A stretch of DNA of 64,000 nt from Larimichthys crocea (GCF_000972845.2 NC_040016.1:11242701-11306700); one strand, 5' to 3'. Counted from the stretch's first letter, positions 25,176 through 40,249 are shown. Program-made: numbers and translations. Notes: generated by a model from the sequence alone, not told the origin.

Positions 25176-26200
25176 TGGTGACATTTGAAAGGGAGAAAAA
25201 TAATGACATGCCTCTCTTTGCTTTCCAAGCCCAGGGAGCAGAGGCAGGAACAAAGTTGTACATAAAGGCCTCTAATCCAAACCTCTTTATCCCCAAATCC
25301 AGCGTTACCATTCCTGCATATAAATCAGAGTGTTAGCAGGGACATTTGCAGGACAAACTGCATTTCCCCTGTCACATGGACAGTGCAACTGCCAGGACGC
25401 ACGATACAATGGACTTAGGACTGCAGAATCAGTGAGTTAAGACTGGTCAACTCTTCTACCCCCCCAGACTTTTATTTTGAAAATCTAATTTATTTCTTCA
25501 AAAACACAGAGCAATTTTATTTTATTTGTTGTCATTAGGTTTCTGTGTACAGCTGAGATGTGCCTCCACAGCCTCTAATTCCAAAGCTGAACTCTGACTT
25601 GTATTTGGTATTTGCTCTGTTCATAAGGTGCTTGGGATTAAGACTTGAAACCTTGCTAGTTTTATTTTTATAATGTGCAATATGTACTTTGGATAAAAAG
25701 TGTAACAAGCCCTGTTAGGTTAATGACATTTTAAAACAAAATCATGTTCAATTCTACTTTTCTTTCCAAAAATAAGAAAAGAAAATTGATCATAACTTAG
25801 CCTTGAGTCCTAAAAAAAATATCATGGTTGTAGGAAAGCCTTCATTCATTCATTTAAAACTGATAATACAGAAAAATAACAATACTACAAATCCAGAATT
25901 TAAAAAAATTCTCCTCCAAGCAGCTGTGGGTGAATGTTGTACCACAGTGACTTGAAAAATACATGTTGCTTTTTGGATACAGAGACAGTCGAGGCTCAGC
26001 TGACCAAAAGATGAACCATGACTGAGTTCAGGAGGCTTCGGGGTGTCACTGGTACCTGTTCAGCATCGTGGTCCCTGCTGTGAGGGAGCATAGCTGAGGC
26101 AGGGCAGGAGCCCTGCTCGTCTAACTCCCATTAGAGTCCTTAAGTGGGATGGTCAACACTTACCAGTCATCATGCCCATGAAAAATGTTCTTTAATGTCT
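25176..26200 (+). other. fkbp5: Probable fkbp5 3' UTR
   Basis: This follows the TGA at 25173-25175. No canonical AATAAA was found in the first kilobase, so the cleavage site cannot be placed. The composition is AT-rich with no further open frame of interest. Confidence 0.4.
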
Positions 26201-29200
26201 CAATAGAAAACGAGGGTTACTGTACTAAAATACAGACATTTTTGAAAGAAACAAACAAATTTTTACAGGGGAACAATAGCAATAGCCAATTTTATCTTTA
26301 TCACAATACACTTAATTTCAAGGGTTATTAATCGTGGACCATTATATTGAATTCTAATAGTAGGCCTATACGTTTCTCTTTAAATTCTGTGAAATGGCTT
26401 CATGAACTTATCTACTATCATCTGTGTACACTGACAAACCTGATGGCCCAGTAGTTGTGGATGTAGTGGATCTTTTATCTGCCTCTGTTACTTGTTCTCC
26501 ATCCTGCTCTTCTTCTTTCTCACTCTCCAGGCCTCCATCTTTTGTCTTTCTTTTTTTTTCTTTTCTTGAAAAAAAAAATTGTGTCCTTTCTTGGCTTCCT
26601 TTTCATCTCTTTGTTCATTTGCGTTGGCCGAACACATCACAAAAATCCTGCCTAATGGTTAAAATACTGCAAACACTTCAAAGTACTGTACATGTATGTC
26701 TAATAATCATTAACTGCCTCAGACTGCTTTTCAAAACCAGTGCATGCTCCTGTTCTCTGAACAGGTAAGAAATCAGAAGCATTCGTCAACTCGGTTACCA
26801 TTTTCTTGCTAGTAAAAACCAGAGATATGTAATAGACAATCCAAAAAAAGAACAAAAAGTAATAGAAATATGGCTGATTAATGTCATAATGTAAGTCATG
26901 CACCATATTAGCCAAAAATTACATTTTATATTACCGAAGAACAGCAAAACCCACTGTAGACTTTGGCAGGACTTCACACACACCAAGTCCATCTCAGACA
27001 GTGCAGAGTTTTTAATCAGAATACTCATTGCACAGGTGCTTCGGTTCGTGCCATGAACTGATCCGACTACTATGAACTAAAACATTGTTCTGCATTCATT
27101 TAATGTTCCTACTTACAAAAACATTAGAGTGACTTAATAGGCCTTAATTGCCCCTTCCTTCTAGAACCAGCATTGCAAATCAGTACATCTTTTTTAAAGC
27201 CTATAACAGAACCTAAACTGTACTGTAACATTCTTTAAACAAAGATGAGAAATTATTTTACTACGGTCATGCACTAAGATAATTTATTCATCAGGATGAG
27301 TCTTGCGTTTTATCCGTTAAATACATAACGTAGTGCAGACAGTGAAGCCAGTCTGGTGCAGGTGAAACAGCTGATTGACGGTGGCAGCTCCAAAAACTTA
27401 CATTACACAAAAAATACAGAATATATATATATAACATCAAATGTTTCCACGTCTGAGCTTTGGTGGATTTTCGTGACTGATTACTCAATGTTTTCTTCTT
27501 TTGTTGTACTCATTGTATGTTATATCTATCAGCTAACTGTATAAACAGCATGGCACAATCTTCAATGCACAAAAAAAAGTTCAATAGTTCAAAACAATAC
27601 ATGCAGCATTACTTCTACTGACTGTCAAAAATACTTGTAATTATGATTCAAACTTCCCACAAAAGGAGGCTTTTGATCATAAAAAATCAGCCCATTCCCG
27701 CCTTTGTACTTGACAGAGCAGAAGCCCTTGTATTTATTCTGTGAGTGCAAGTGGGAGAAGAACACACAAACCGCAATTAAGCTTTAAAGTCAAAACCACA
27801 TTTTTCTTTCAAGCTTTCACAAATTTCATGATTTTTTCAACTGTGGTAATGTGATCAACTACATACTTTTATATCTGTGTAGTTCTTTTTTCTTTTCTTT
27901 TTTTTTGCCTCAGTCTTGAAACAGATGTCTCTTTCTTTCACTGCATCTTTTTTTTTTTTTTTTTGTTAAATGTATGAATGTTAGTAGATAGTAGACAATG
28001 ATGCACTTTGGTGACTGTCAAGCCAACACTGTTATCTTTTCATGAAAAGTCAGGATGAAGTCCTGACAAAAAATGTTTTATAAACATTGGTTGGTTCAGA
28101 ATGAAAACCTTAGCTGTCTTAAATATTTTGTGTAAAAAAAAAAAAATCAACAGTGTGTATGTGTGTGTGTGTGTTAATATATATTGTTGTATGTTAGCAA
28201 GGTTTTTAAACAGCTTATTGCTAAATGTTTTTAAGTACTGCTGGCTCTAATCAATCAATAATTCAACATTTTTTACAGTGGAAATGAGCATGAAGTACTT
28301 TTTTCTAGCGGTTATAAATTGTGTTTAAGAATATACAGAATATTTATCCCCCCACTGTCAACTACGAACAGATTTCCAGGCCTCTTGCCACCCATATCAT
28401 CGATAACTGCACATTACATTTTGACAATTTTGACATAAAGAAACAGGGTTAAATACAGCTGTGGCACATGAGATTGACTTTATTAGAAACTGAAGTGTTA
28501 TGTCATACAAAATGTTTACATGTATACAAAAGATTTTCACCCTGTAAAGAAAATTATGATCAGTGTTTGGGCATTTATGCAAAAGAAATATTTTCAGACA
28601 AAGAAAAATACATAGGGTACCTTTGTTCATGTCTTCTTTATATATTTTATTTTTTATTTTTTTGCACTTTAAAAGCATTAAATAAATCCAAGAGTTGCAT
28701 TTTAAAGAAAGGTGTCATTCTTCACAACACGACATTGACATTAAGATAGCAGTAGTGCCATACAAATGGGAAAATTATGGTAAAGTTTAACTTTATGTAA
28801 TGCTAAAATAGTTTGAGGAAACATCACAGTTAATTGTCTGAACCTTATTTACAACAGATTATATGAATTTCAGCTTTGTCTTTGTCTTTCAAGACACAGA
28901 TCATCAATGTGAATCAAAGTTGCTCATTTATACTCAAGTCAGTTATCGTTCACCACATTATTTTCAAACCTGCAATAACTGATTTTTGTTGTTTCCTTTA
29001 TATGCATGCTGTGAGCACAACTTTTGGTCTCTACCAACTCCTGAAGCTGCTACATGCTTTACTATATAATACAGTTAGTCACTTTTTCTGCTCTTTGGTT
29101 CTGAGCAGGTAATACAAAGCAGGTTTTCAATGAAAACAAGTAATAATAAAGTTGAGGGCCAGACAAACAATGAGCTGAAACTGTTGCTAAATTTCTGTAG

Positions 29201-31352
29201 GTTCATCACTTAGAGCATTACCTTTCACATTATTATTTTGTTTTAGTAATTTCATACATTATTACTGAAACATTAATATAGCCACTTTATTATTTATCCT
29301 CTTTATTTTTGTCAAAATTGGTTAATCTAAGATTCAAAGTTCATTCTTGACCAGTTGACAAAACAGTCTCACTACAGTTTGGTTGGCAGTTACTCCAAAG
29401 CTTTGGGTTATACTAATCTGTCACCAGGGACGAGGAATCTTTAAAGGAACACTGGGTCTGAATTAAATTCCCAGCCCTGTTTGAGTGGTACAACCTTTAC
29501 AAAAGTACAGGAAACTTTGATATATGGTGATGATGGGTTCATTGCTGCCACAAAAAATCTGCAGCTGCAAACTGACTATATATAGTTTGTTTTTGTGTGC
29601 AGACAGAAGATTGAAACTCATACTGTACGATATGGGAACTAAATAAACCTTTTAGTGAGGTTTCTCGGCTATTGTTTCCAAGGCCAAGAATGAACTTTGA
29701 GTATCAGTTGTAACACGGTTGAAAAGATGCTCAATAAACATGGAAAATTCCAGATCTACAATTTCACAACAATCAGACAAATACCATCTGCTGAGGAAAA
29801 CCATGTGATCAGATCAAAAGCCGACAGACTAGATGTGTGGTATTACATCTTTGTTTGAGAACGTGTTTTGGTGCATTCAAGGATGTGACAGTTTATGCAC
29901 TGTAACTCCTTTAATGTGGTGTAGTGTTCACAAAAGAAATCAGTTTTTGCCAAATTACTAATAATGATTCAACACTTTTATTATGTAAATTACTGATTTT
30001 CATGGTCTAGAAAAAAAAAAGGTCAGAAATTATAATGAAACTTTTCTCCAAGACAAAAACAAAGTGGTAAGTGATCTTTACTGAATGTTTGAAAAATCCA
30101 TGACACCCATTAATACTTAATCGCGTTAATACTTGATTGCCTCATTTCTAGATAATATATAAAGAATGATTAAGAAAGAATGATTTAAAACACCAAATTA
30201 AATTATGCACAGATCCTATATACACTAACATTTTGATTAGCACTAACATTAAGCTCACTGGTTTTTTATGATGTACTGTGCAAGAGGAAATAAAAAATGT
30301 GACCATTTCAATTTAAAACAGTCACACATTTTCTGAAATCTTTTGAAAACAGACAAGGAAAAATATCATATCACAGCATTTTTATGTTATAAACTGAACT
30401 TTTGCCACAAATTTCAATCATATATGATGTAAAAAAAAAACGATACAAAATAATACAAACATCAACCGGCAAACGTGATAACTGATTTGTTCTATAAAAG
30501 CAGTGTTGTATAAAAACTGTAAAAGCTCAAAATTGAGACTTCATTAAAAATATATCTATGTAACTCTTAAAAATATCTTTTTTCTGATTCTGACGTTTCT
30601 CTTTTGTGCTTCCATTATGACAATACAACTCACTGACATTTCCATTTTGTTGTATCAAACCCACAAACACAAGTGAGCCGTTCTATACCTGCGGGAGCCG
30701 TAGATTACTTTATTTACATTAGCAGAGAGCTCTGTAAATGTTGTAGAGCGGGTCACAGAATGGTGGCTCAGTCGGCTCAGGTGCACGCAGTGTCTAAGGC
30801 TGGATTCTTCTTTCAGGTAACTGCTGCTAACTAATTTATTTATGATTTACACTGACAATTTTAAATTGAATTTATGTTTCACAGTGACCTAAAAGTGACT
30901 CAAGTATTCAATCTGTATGGCTTTTTTGGCACGCGTTTCTAGTTCAAACTAAAGAAAAACAAAAAACTCATATAGACTCTACACTTTTTCTTCACATAAG
31001 TAACTATTTAAAATATCAAATATCCATTTGAATTTGAGTGTGGATGTTCATTCATGACCTTTGGCTCTTGAAGATAAAAGTTCAGGTCCAATTGCTAGTA
31101 GCTGAAACAAGTGAGTAAGAGATCAATCAGTTAGCTTATAGACAAATCTGCTGTAGATTGAAGTACCTGTGTGACTTGTAGATTTTGAAAGGCGACGGTT
31201 TGCCGGTTTTGATTGTTGTATATTGTTGTAAGTCGAATGTCTGTTGTTGATCTTTAGATGTCCCCTAAGGTGTCACTATTTTCTGACATTTAAAAACATA
31301 AAATACAAAAATCACTTCACATTCCTTTAGTGCAGTGATTGCTGATCAGTGT
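26201..31352. other. Intergenic between the 3' ends of fkbp5 and the minus-strand SLC6 gene
   Basis: AT-rich, with poly-T tracts near 26548 and 27950, a short GT run near 28157, and no recognisable gene. Minus-strand AATAAA (plus-strand TTTATT at 30835-30840) lies about 515 nt past the SLC6 stop and could be its polyadenylation signal. A possible small first exon on the plus strand at 30760-30816 is listed separately. Confidence 0.5.
30760..30816 (+). CDS. Possible small first coding exon, unknown
   Basis: ATG in fair context (CACAGAATGG) opens 19 codons (MVAQSAQVHAVSKAGFFFQ) that end exactly at CAG followed by the donor GTAACT. No continuation exon was found before the antisense SLC6 gene. 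It may be a relic or chance. Confidence 0.15.
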
Positions 31353-34300
31353 TTAGTATATCTGAAACTGCTCCAGCTTTTCTTTAGGGTCAGGAGATGA
31401 GGTCAAGCTGAACAGTTCAACAGTTTTCTTCTCCAATTTTTCCATAGGAAGGTCTTCAGCTGGAGTACATAATATGGAGATTCTCTAACAAAGGAGAACA
31501 TAGCTTTTAATAATAAAAAAAACAACAACACATGACTTTTGTTGACCCAATTGTAGATATACAAACTGCTCACCTGCCGTAGTGTACCGGGGGTGATGCT
31601 GACATTGTACACCATCCATAATGGAACCATGAGTGTAGAGGAGAGAGTGAACCACCACCCAAGAGCATAACCCCACCATGGATACGGCGTTGTGTTGTTA
31701 AACTTCAGAGGAGTGTATTTGACCAAGGAGAAAATGAAAGTACCCTGAAAACATGGAGAGAGCAGTTTATCCATCCACAACCTCTCCATCTACAAGCTAC
31801 CAGTCCATACTGTGCTCTATACTTGGACTTGAACTAGCCAAGCTTTGCCTCTCCAAGCCAAGTCCCTACAGGCTGAGCTATATAACGTAGCAACTGAAAA
31901 TATAAACATATTTAAGCAAAGCAAATGGGGTTGTTGACAAAGTAACAGTCTAATTTTATTTCTTTTTTACATAGCCTACTTATAATACCGGAGCTATAGC
32001 TCTACATTAAAATACGAGAACAATGAGGATGCAGACCTTTTGCCATCATGCAGCTTTTAGCACGATAATGTAGGAAACATTTATTATTTTATTTTATTTA
32101 CCAAAACATGTAGCTACACCCAGCCTACTACTACTTGTATCTCAAATCAAGGAATCATGTTTCACAAATCACCTTTTTTCAGGTGGTTAATCTGTCACCG
32201 TTATCACGGTAAACGTATGTGCTTTGCAAGAGTGAAAGCTTGGCAGATAGACTGGTATATTAACTGAGACTGCAACTCACCATGCATACTACTGGAGTGA
32301 CATATTTCAAACAATACTTAATCAGAGGAAAAGGCCTGTATCCAATCATGTCCTCAACGTTGTCATAAAACCGGTCTGCACCTGTAAGTAGATGGAAATG
32401 CTATGGTGAGGGAATTCAGCATCACAGTGAAGAAACAATGGGTATTCATCTTGTTTATTAACTCACCATACACCCATCCAACACACACAGACTGCAGTAT
32501 GGCAAAAAGAAGTAGAGTCATCCCACTGCAGGCGTAGTAGTCAAACAGCTGGAAGATGTACAGTCCACCCTGTGTGTGATTTGGGACCTCAGTTAGCTTT
32601 TATGTTATACTATCTTAACAGAGGAAATACATATTGTTGTTAAATTAGTGATCTTACTTCTGTAACCATCACGAGGCCAATGGAGAAACAAGAAATGCTG
32701 ATGACAAGTAGAAGTATTTTCCGTCGATGGCCGACGTGAAAGAAGGAAGGATTCACGTCAGAAATTGCTGTTGTTAGAGCTTCCAGACCTACAAACTAAA
32801 ACACAAATCTCCCAGTTACAAAATAACTCTAGGCATGCTGGTCACATGAAAACTGTAGGAATAATTTCGTAATCATTTGGTAAATACTCAAGAGAGAGCT
32901 TATCTCGTACAAGGCTGCACAAACTTCTAAATTAATTATTTTTAAATAAACTCACCCGGTCAAGGCAGAGGACCTCCTACCATGAGTCAGGTTTTGCTCC
33001 AGGTTTCTGCCTCCTAATAATAAGTTTTTCCTTCCTCACTGTGCTCATGGTGGTAATATGTTAAGTACGTATATGTCCTGAGTGTACTATTATGATTTGG
33101 CACTACAGTATATAAATAAAACTGAACTGATACATTTGGCTAGTGTTTGATCTATTCTGCTAACTTACACATTGACATGCAAACATACAAACAAATAATA
33201 AACATAAATAAACATACAAACAAATAATAAACATAAATAAACATACAAACAAATAAGACCAAAACATAACTTTCCTGATAGAGGTGTCTCGCTCAGAACA
33301 ATAATTTAAAATCTCTAAAAAGAGTCAGCTAACCTCACTGTCCAGTCCCAGTAGGATGATCATAATAAAAAAGAATATCGCCCAGAGCTGAGGCAAAGGC
33401 ATCATGGCGACTGCTCGAGGGTAGGCAATGAATGCCAAGCCAGGACCTGCATTGAGAATAAGATGGTCAAAAGAAATAATGGGCGTCTGGTTATTTTTCT
33501 GCCGTTGAGTCAAAATATTTCACTAAAACTACAAAGCTCAGTCATTTAATGGTTCATTAATTGTATAATGCATTCTGTTAGAACATTTTTATAGTCTCAC
33601 CTGACTCTGCCACTTTTGATATGTCTGTGTTCTGCTCATATGCCATGAATCCAAGTACAGAGAATATGGCAAAACCAGCTACAAAGCTGGTCCCACTATT
33701 CAGAAGGCACAAGTACACACAATCCCTAAAAACAAAGACAAAAAATGCATTTTATACTTCTTTATTTTGGATTACATTCATAAAATGTTCACATTTTTCA
33801 CTCTGGAGTCAGACAACACTAGATAACTCAAACTTTTGGCACGACTCCTGAATCACTAGAAATATTTTTGGAGGAAACTGGATGGGGTTTTCTTTGTGTA
33901 AACCACTCTGAAATATTTTGCCTAACATGGGCATTGAAGCGGGTCAGATGTTCTGGGGAACATCTCAAAAGGTCTTGCGTATCTTTAGTGGTGATGTTTG
34001 GAAGTAACTACATTGTGAAGGTGCTGAGGTCTATTTTGAAATTTAGTTGAGTATTATGTAACAAACATGTTACCTTTCTTTTGTCTATATTGTCTTTTTT
34101 GTGCCATTTTTATAATTCAATAGTTGTTCACTGGTCTACTGAAGCAATTAACTGGGAAACATTGTTGGAAAGTGCTCTTTGTGTATATCTACAGTAGACT
34201 TATTATATTAAACTTACTTGTAACAGTTATTGTTGTATTTATTATAACTGCCAAGGGCAGTTAGACACCCAATGCAAATAGCATAAGAGTAAAAGATTTG

Positions 34301-37300
34301 TGTGCCAGCATCCATCCACACCTGCAAGATAAACAAAGGACATATTGTACAATAAATTACATATGAAAGTCCTTTCCTGAGTGTTGAAACTCTACAGTGA
34401 ATCTATACTTCATGAATATTTGCTAATGTTTTACGCTGTTCATTTCAAAGGGGCAAAAAACATAAGGATGAAAACATGTATTAGTAACCAATTCTTTCTC
34501 TGATTTCCCCTTAACTTTCCATGAAAGTGGCTTTATTCATTTACAGTATGTTATACGTACGAAATGTGTGCACGTCAGCATTGAAGCGGCAGTAGGTTAA
34601 CTAGAGCCGCATATTAAAACAGAGAAGTTGTGAAATCTTGCTCATACCTGTGGGTCAGTGAGGCGGGATGGATCTGGGTAGAGGTAGAACTTGATCCCAT
34701 CTAAGGCCCCGGGCAACGTGAGTCCACGAACAAGCAACACCACCAGCATCACATATGGAAATGTTGCTGTAAAGTAAACTACCTATGGAAAAGTAGAGGG
34801 CCGGAGGGTTTGTAGTGACAGTTTATTGGCAGCTCAACAGAATGGATGTTATGATATGTATCATTGTTTCCTAGTTTTGACTTTCTTTGTTTAGTGTGTT
34901 AGCATGAACCAAAGTGTTAGAGAAAATTTTAAATATGACCTGATGAAAAGTTAAAGGATAACAAAAGTCGATGTAATAAATTAGCTAAAGTCCTGTGTCA
35001 TGACTGACTCACTGTTTAACCTTGTACAAACACACCATGTTCTTTGTAAGTACTTCAGGTTGTAGTGACAGGCATTGTGACAGGTATGACATCGTCATCT
35101 TGTAGAAATATGTAATTGCAGTATTTCAGCATTCCACTCCTAATTCATTGCCCTGAAGCAGTTTAAGAACTGCTTGTGCATAGAAACGTAGAAAAGTGTT
35201 GGCCTACCTTTCCAGTTGACTTTACTCCTTTCCAGATACAAAAGTAACAGATGATCCAGGACAACAGAAGACACAGAGCCAGCTCCCAATGTATGCTGCC
35301 TAACTCATCCACACTTCCTGTGACCTTCAAAATTCTTCTCCTGTAAATAACATTTTCAGTTATAGTTAGACAAATGTCACTTTCAGCAATTATAGTCATA
35401 TTTCTTTTCTTTTTTTTAATTCATACTTACTCCCAAAACTCTCTCACTGGTGAAGTTGCATTTTCGGCTACAGTCCAGTTCAAAGAATGAGCCCTTCGAT
35501 CAAACTCTATGCAAGTGTCTGTTGCAAAGACATGTTGATGATGTTCAAACAAGGCATCCGAGAACATAGACACACATATTTTCAAATTCTTTTGGAAACT
35601 TTACAACTTTTTTAAAATCATTTTCTATATTGAATGAAGAGACAACCTATCTATCCCTTTTTCTTTTTATTACTGCATGTAAATTATGCTAGTGTTTTAT
35701 TTTATGTATTTATTTTTACTTTAGGATATTTCCACATTGCCTAGTGTATTAATGACACTACACTAATATGCAGCATCGGAAGGAAAAAAATCTGACATTT
35801 TTAAATTAAGTAGTTGTACATGTCTTGTAAAAAATAGTCTGGAGGCCAATTGTGACAATTTACATGTGTGCAGATATTTATTTTATTTTTTGGGGGGGGA
35901 GGGAACAATATATCAGACACAAGTTATTATCTGTATTTTGTACGTCTGGAGGCAGTCTTAAAGTATGATATGTAACATGAGATGGACGTCAAGCCAGGCA
36001 AAGCAAACCTGACACATCAAGAATAAAAATGTTTTCATGCAGCTGCACTCCAGATCCAAAACCATAATCACAAAAGAGCCCAAAATCTGATTAATTTCTA
36101 GAGTATTCAGTAATTTGACACTTTACCCATTTAAACTAAACATTATGATTTCCCTTAACTTTGTGCAGATGCAATGACTCATGATTGCACTAAAGATTCA
36201 TAACACGTGTTTGTTTCCATGATTACACACGTTCTTATCGCATCCTGGGACCTACTTGTGTTCCAGCTATTTCTGCAACTCGCCCAGGGGAGTTCAGAGT
36301 GGAAAGAGAAGAAGAGATACAGGAAAGCCCATGCCAGTATAATGATGTAATAGATACTGGAGTACAAAACAACCACCTGATTGCCATAGCCCATCCCTGA
36401 AACAAACAAACAAACAACGTTATATCACAAGCTCAACTTGAACGTAAACATCTAATCATTAAAGCCAATGTGGATGTGATGGCTACAAAAACAAGTAAAT
36501 TGTCATAAGTACCAATATTAAAATTCCCTACATCACAGCAGCACATCATTGGAGAATTGGAAATGTGCTTTTTCACTCACGTACACATATGAAACCATTC
36601 TCAAACTCATTCACATACTGTACTGAATAGACATACACATACTAGTAAAATGTGCAATTTGCACCTTTGTCAATATTTGTCTGTTTTATTTTATTTATTA
36701 TATAACATTACTGATATACTTATGGATCTTCTTACGGCTTGCATTTAGATAATTATTAACAAACAAATTGTCCCTTTAATAATTGAATTTTATGTTCTAC
36801 TTTAAAAAATCTTCGCCAAACACATTTACACTTAAATACCTATTTTATTTGATTTCATATTGACACACGGATAATAATTTTAGATCTTTACCTTCAAAAA
36901 GGGGACAAATTTTCTTCCAGCAGGTTATACTTCCCTGTTTGGTGTACTGGCCGAGAGCCGTCTCGAGGAGAAACAGGGGAATGCCGCATGTAAAGAGGAA
37001 GAGCACATAAGGGATGAAGAACACCCCTTGAGAAAATGAAGTTAATAAAAATAATCTTACTCTTGCAGCTTTTAATTTGAACTCAATATGTGTTTCTTTA
37101 AGTTTGACTTATCTTATTTATTGTGTATTTGTACTCTTCTGTGTTGTTCCCAATATAAATATAATAAAACTTACCTCCTCCATTTTTGTAGCACAGGTAA
37201 GGAAACCTCCACACATTTCCTAGGCCTATGATCTGTCCTGCAACAGCCAAGAGGAACTCAACTTTGCTTGACCACTGTCCTCTGGCCGGGGTGCTGGGTG

Positions 37301-37361
37301 CAGGATGGGCTGTGCCCTTGTCCAGCCTGAACTTGACCTCTGGAACAAAAGGCTTCTCCAT
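31353..37361 (-). CDS. slc6a13-like: Sodium/chloride-dependent transporter, SLC6 GABA/betaine/taurine branch (GAT2-like), copy A
   Basis: Fourteen coding exons on the minus strand: 37361-37175, 37026-36892, 36396-36256, 35518-35431, 35340-35208, 34782-34648, 34321-34218, 33725-33601, 33446-33334, 32795-32658, 32569-32467, 32381-32281, 31744-31574, 31484-31353. All have GT/AG borders; 1806 nt give 601 aa (human GAT2 is 602). The protein has the 12-helix SLC6 layout: [18 protein letters not shown] in TM1, a large second outer loop with NWT and NAT glycosylation sites, [16 protein letters not shown] TM4/5 text, [20 protein letters not shown] (Na+ site) and DMIGYRP. The family imports GABA, betaine or taurine with Na+ and Cl-. 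The substrate-setting TM1 residue is Gln43 (Glu in GAT2/GAT3/BGT1, Tyr in GAT1, Gly in TauT), and the TM6 position equivalent to GAT1 Leu300 is Ile290. Substrate is therefore not predictable. The frame is intact. Confidence 0.93.
32955..33130 (+). repeat. 3' tail of a fish retroposon in an SLC6-A intron
   Basis: GGCAGAGGACCTCCTACCAT, then GGTTTCTGCCTCCTAATAAT, GTTTTTCCTTCCTCACTGTG, and the ending TATGATTTGGCACTA ... TATAAATAAAACTGAACTGA. This is the usual 3' end layout of abundant fish LINE/SINE families. It is antisense to the gene. Confidence 0.6.
33181..33257 (+). repeat. 29-bp tandem repeat, about 2.7 copies
   Basis: The 29-base unit beginning AAACATACAAACAAATAA occurs perfectly at 33181-33209 and 33210-33238 and partially to 33257. 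It lies inside an SLC6-A intron. Confidence 0.9.
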
Positions 37362-38989
37362 TGCACTGTAACAAAAGAAGGGTTAATAAAGGGTTAATAG
37401 GGTTTATCTTTGACAGGCAGATGCTGCAGAACTTTGTGTCCACAAACTATATAACATTTATAACGTCAAAAGTATGGTTAAATACCTTTAAATCATGGAG
37501 TGTGTATTAACTCTAATTGTTTGTTTACATTTTAATTTGCAGTAGCAAATGAAAATTCACTTTCTAGTACCAAGTAAAGTCCATGGCCTAAAGGGCAACA
37601 GCAGGAATATTGTCATCGCTTAATCACTGCATATTAATGTTCAGAATCTGCACAAAGCAAACAGTCTTGCTGCATTGGGTCAACAGAGGGTCAGTGCTGC
37701 TTGACATAAGGATAATTGTTTCATCAATGTTGCTTTTGTGCTGCTGGCTTGAATTTAATGTGGGAGTGAAGTGAATAACTTGGAAAAAAAATTGTATGTT
37801 GGAACAGCGCAAAAGCAGCAGCCACGATCCATAAGAACCCGAGCAGGATATCTTTACAGCGCTCTCTGCTTGCTTATGACAATAGTGTTTCTCAAACACT
37901 TGACTTTAACTGTAATTAATTTGTATTTACATGCTGTATATACTTGCGAGTATAAGACATTTGAATAAACCCCTGTTAAATATGAAACAGATTGGAATAC
38001 CAATAAAAATATTTGTTATGTCTGGGTTCTTTGGATTAAAAAAGTCTTCGGGTTAAGGAAGTAAATTGCTGTATGTTGTATATCTTTGCATAGGTTTGTT
38101 AGTTAATTTATATAACAACAATAAGAAAACATGACTAGAATCATATTAGGATAATGAAGCACTCACTGTAGACTGACTGCCTTGTCAGTTTGTAAATTTG
38201 TCACAGAGAACGGAGCCTATTGTCAACCTTGGTTTAGTATACAGTAATGAGTGGATCTTCAGGACAGCAACAAGGTGTTCTTCGAGGTTGAAGGGACTCT
38301 TTAAAACTACTCTAGCCAGGGTTGTGACCACCATGTTCAAACATTCTGCTAAACCTGACAATAGCAACAGAATGACTGTAGGCATCCTTATAGGAAGGGA
38401 GAAGACAGATTATATAATCACACAACACACAACAGCAACTTCAACCCTGGAAGAGGAATTCTTTATCTCAAGGACTCTTCTGCGTGAGAAGACACTACTT
38501 TAGACATAAGACTATCAGCCAAATATTTTACCACTCGTTTGTCATACTGACACTCTCTACTTCTGCATAAAGTGACAACAATGGTGTAACCATAATAACT
38601 AATTAGTCTGATAAGATTATTGGCTGGTGCAGCAACAACAACAAAATACAAATGTGACCCAGACAAGTTCATGGTCCAGTACTTTGTTTTAAACCTATGA
38701 TTAGTAGTATGTGTCATCTCAGTGTAGTCAGTAATCAGAGCCCTGGGAACCAGGGAAAGAGACACAACTTTGTGTATATGTATATACACCTGTAAAATGG
38801 ACTGGTACACAAAGTGATGTTGTGCTCTATATCAGCGCTCACAAAACGACTCTTGTCCAATCAGATTACTTGGTCGGAATTAACTGTTGTATAATGGGAT
38901 AATACATAAAACTGACTTCATGAAACCTCAAGGAGCCTGGTGGAAAATTACAAGGTGAACATGTATAAACAAGAAAAGGAGGAAAGACT

Positions 38990-39222
38990 TAAAGGGGCAG
39001 TGTGTAGCATTTAGTGCCATCTAGCCAGCCCTGAAAAACAGGGAAAACACTGAAAACAGGGGAGGGGAGATGAGGATTAGCAGCGTCCATAGATGTAAAA
39101 GGCTCAATCTAGGGTAATAAAAACTCAAATTTTCAGGTGATTATCATATATACTGTTTTACTCATTCCACTGCCATAATCCGTAAATAGAGCCTTCCCCA
39201 AAATCTGACGCATTGGACCTTT
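38990..39222 (+). repeat. MITE-like fish repeat, shorter copy
   Basis: It opens AAAGGGGCAGTGTGTAGCAT and closes GCATTGGACCTTTA, with TTTTCAGGTGATTATCATAT inside. It belongs to the same family as the copy at 17995-18455. Confidence 0.6.
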
Positions 39223-40166
39223 ACCAAGCCCACATGCTAAGAAAAACTGCTTCTCTATGGGCTGAAATATGTGCCACCAGAAACTGAATTTGAATCATTT
39301 AAATTCAAATTTGAATTGCTTAACTTAAATAATTGTATTAAAAATCACATAATTTGAATTTATATTGTTCAATTTGAATCATTGCATTGAAAAACTGGAG
39401 AGTAGAGGCGGCTGCTATGTAGCAGAAACTGGCACCGGTAGTAAAGTAATCCACGGTAGTACTGTTGTGTAGAATTTCTAGTATAGTAGGAACCGTTACG
39501 ATTTGGCACGGGGTACCGTGGGTATCGTGGGTATCGTGCAACTCAAGTTGCCACCTGTCCCGTTTCCCCAGAATTGTTCTCTTTTGTCATCAGCTGTCCC
39601 AAGGGGGAAAAAAATCTCTCCCGGGACACAATTTGTCCCGTTTTTGGGGGGAAATTTTAAAACTTTATTTGGTTTGGTTTATTTATCAAGGTTCCCATGC
39701 TTCTGTTGCTATTTAACTGTCTAGGGACAAACCCGCCTAATCATTACTAGGTGGGATATTTTCTTTTTCAACCAGTAAGTGATTATGACGTATTCTAGCC
39801 AATCAAAGGACTTTGGGGTCTTGTGGGGGAGGGACAACAGAGAGCAAGAGCTGTGTATGTAGAACTGGGGGCAGGGAGTACACAGGGCAGAGTGTCAGAA
39901 TAACTTCATAAATACTATTTCTATTGAATGCCTGGTTCCCCTCAACCTTCTGCAGGGTCTTTGCTTTGCTAAGTGCCCTGCATTTGCTGTCAACAACGTC
40001 TGGTGGGTTTTCAAAAATATTCTATTTGCTCTAAATGTGACCAAACTTGGCTATGTATAGTTGCTTGGTTCTGTGGTTTCACCTGGAAAACAGTTTTTTG
40101 TTTTGAATACCTGACAATCCCAGACCACATCTAAAAATACATTATACATTTATTGTAATATATCTA

Positions 40167-40168
<2 letters not shown>

Positions 40169-40249
<81 letters not shown>
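40169..40249 (+). repeat. (TATC)n microsatellite
   Basis: About 20 uninterrupted tetranucleotide units, followed by AT-rich sequence. Confidence 0.95.

Noticed and set aside
38198..38503. 101-aa plus-strand frame
   Set aside because: No recognisable domain and no convincing splice context; the overlapping minus-strand frame is equally long, as expected by chance.
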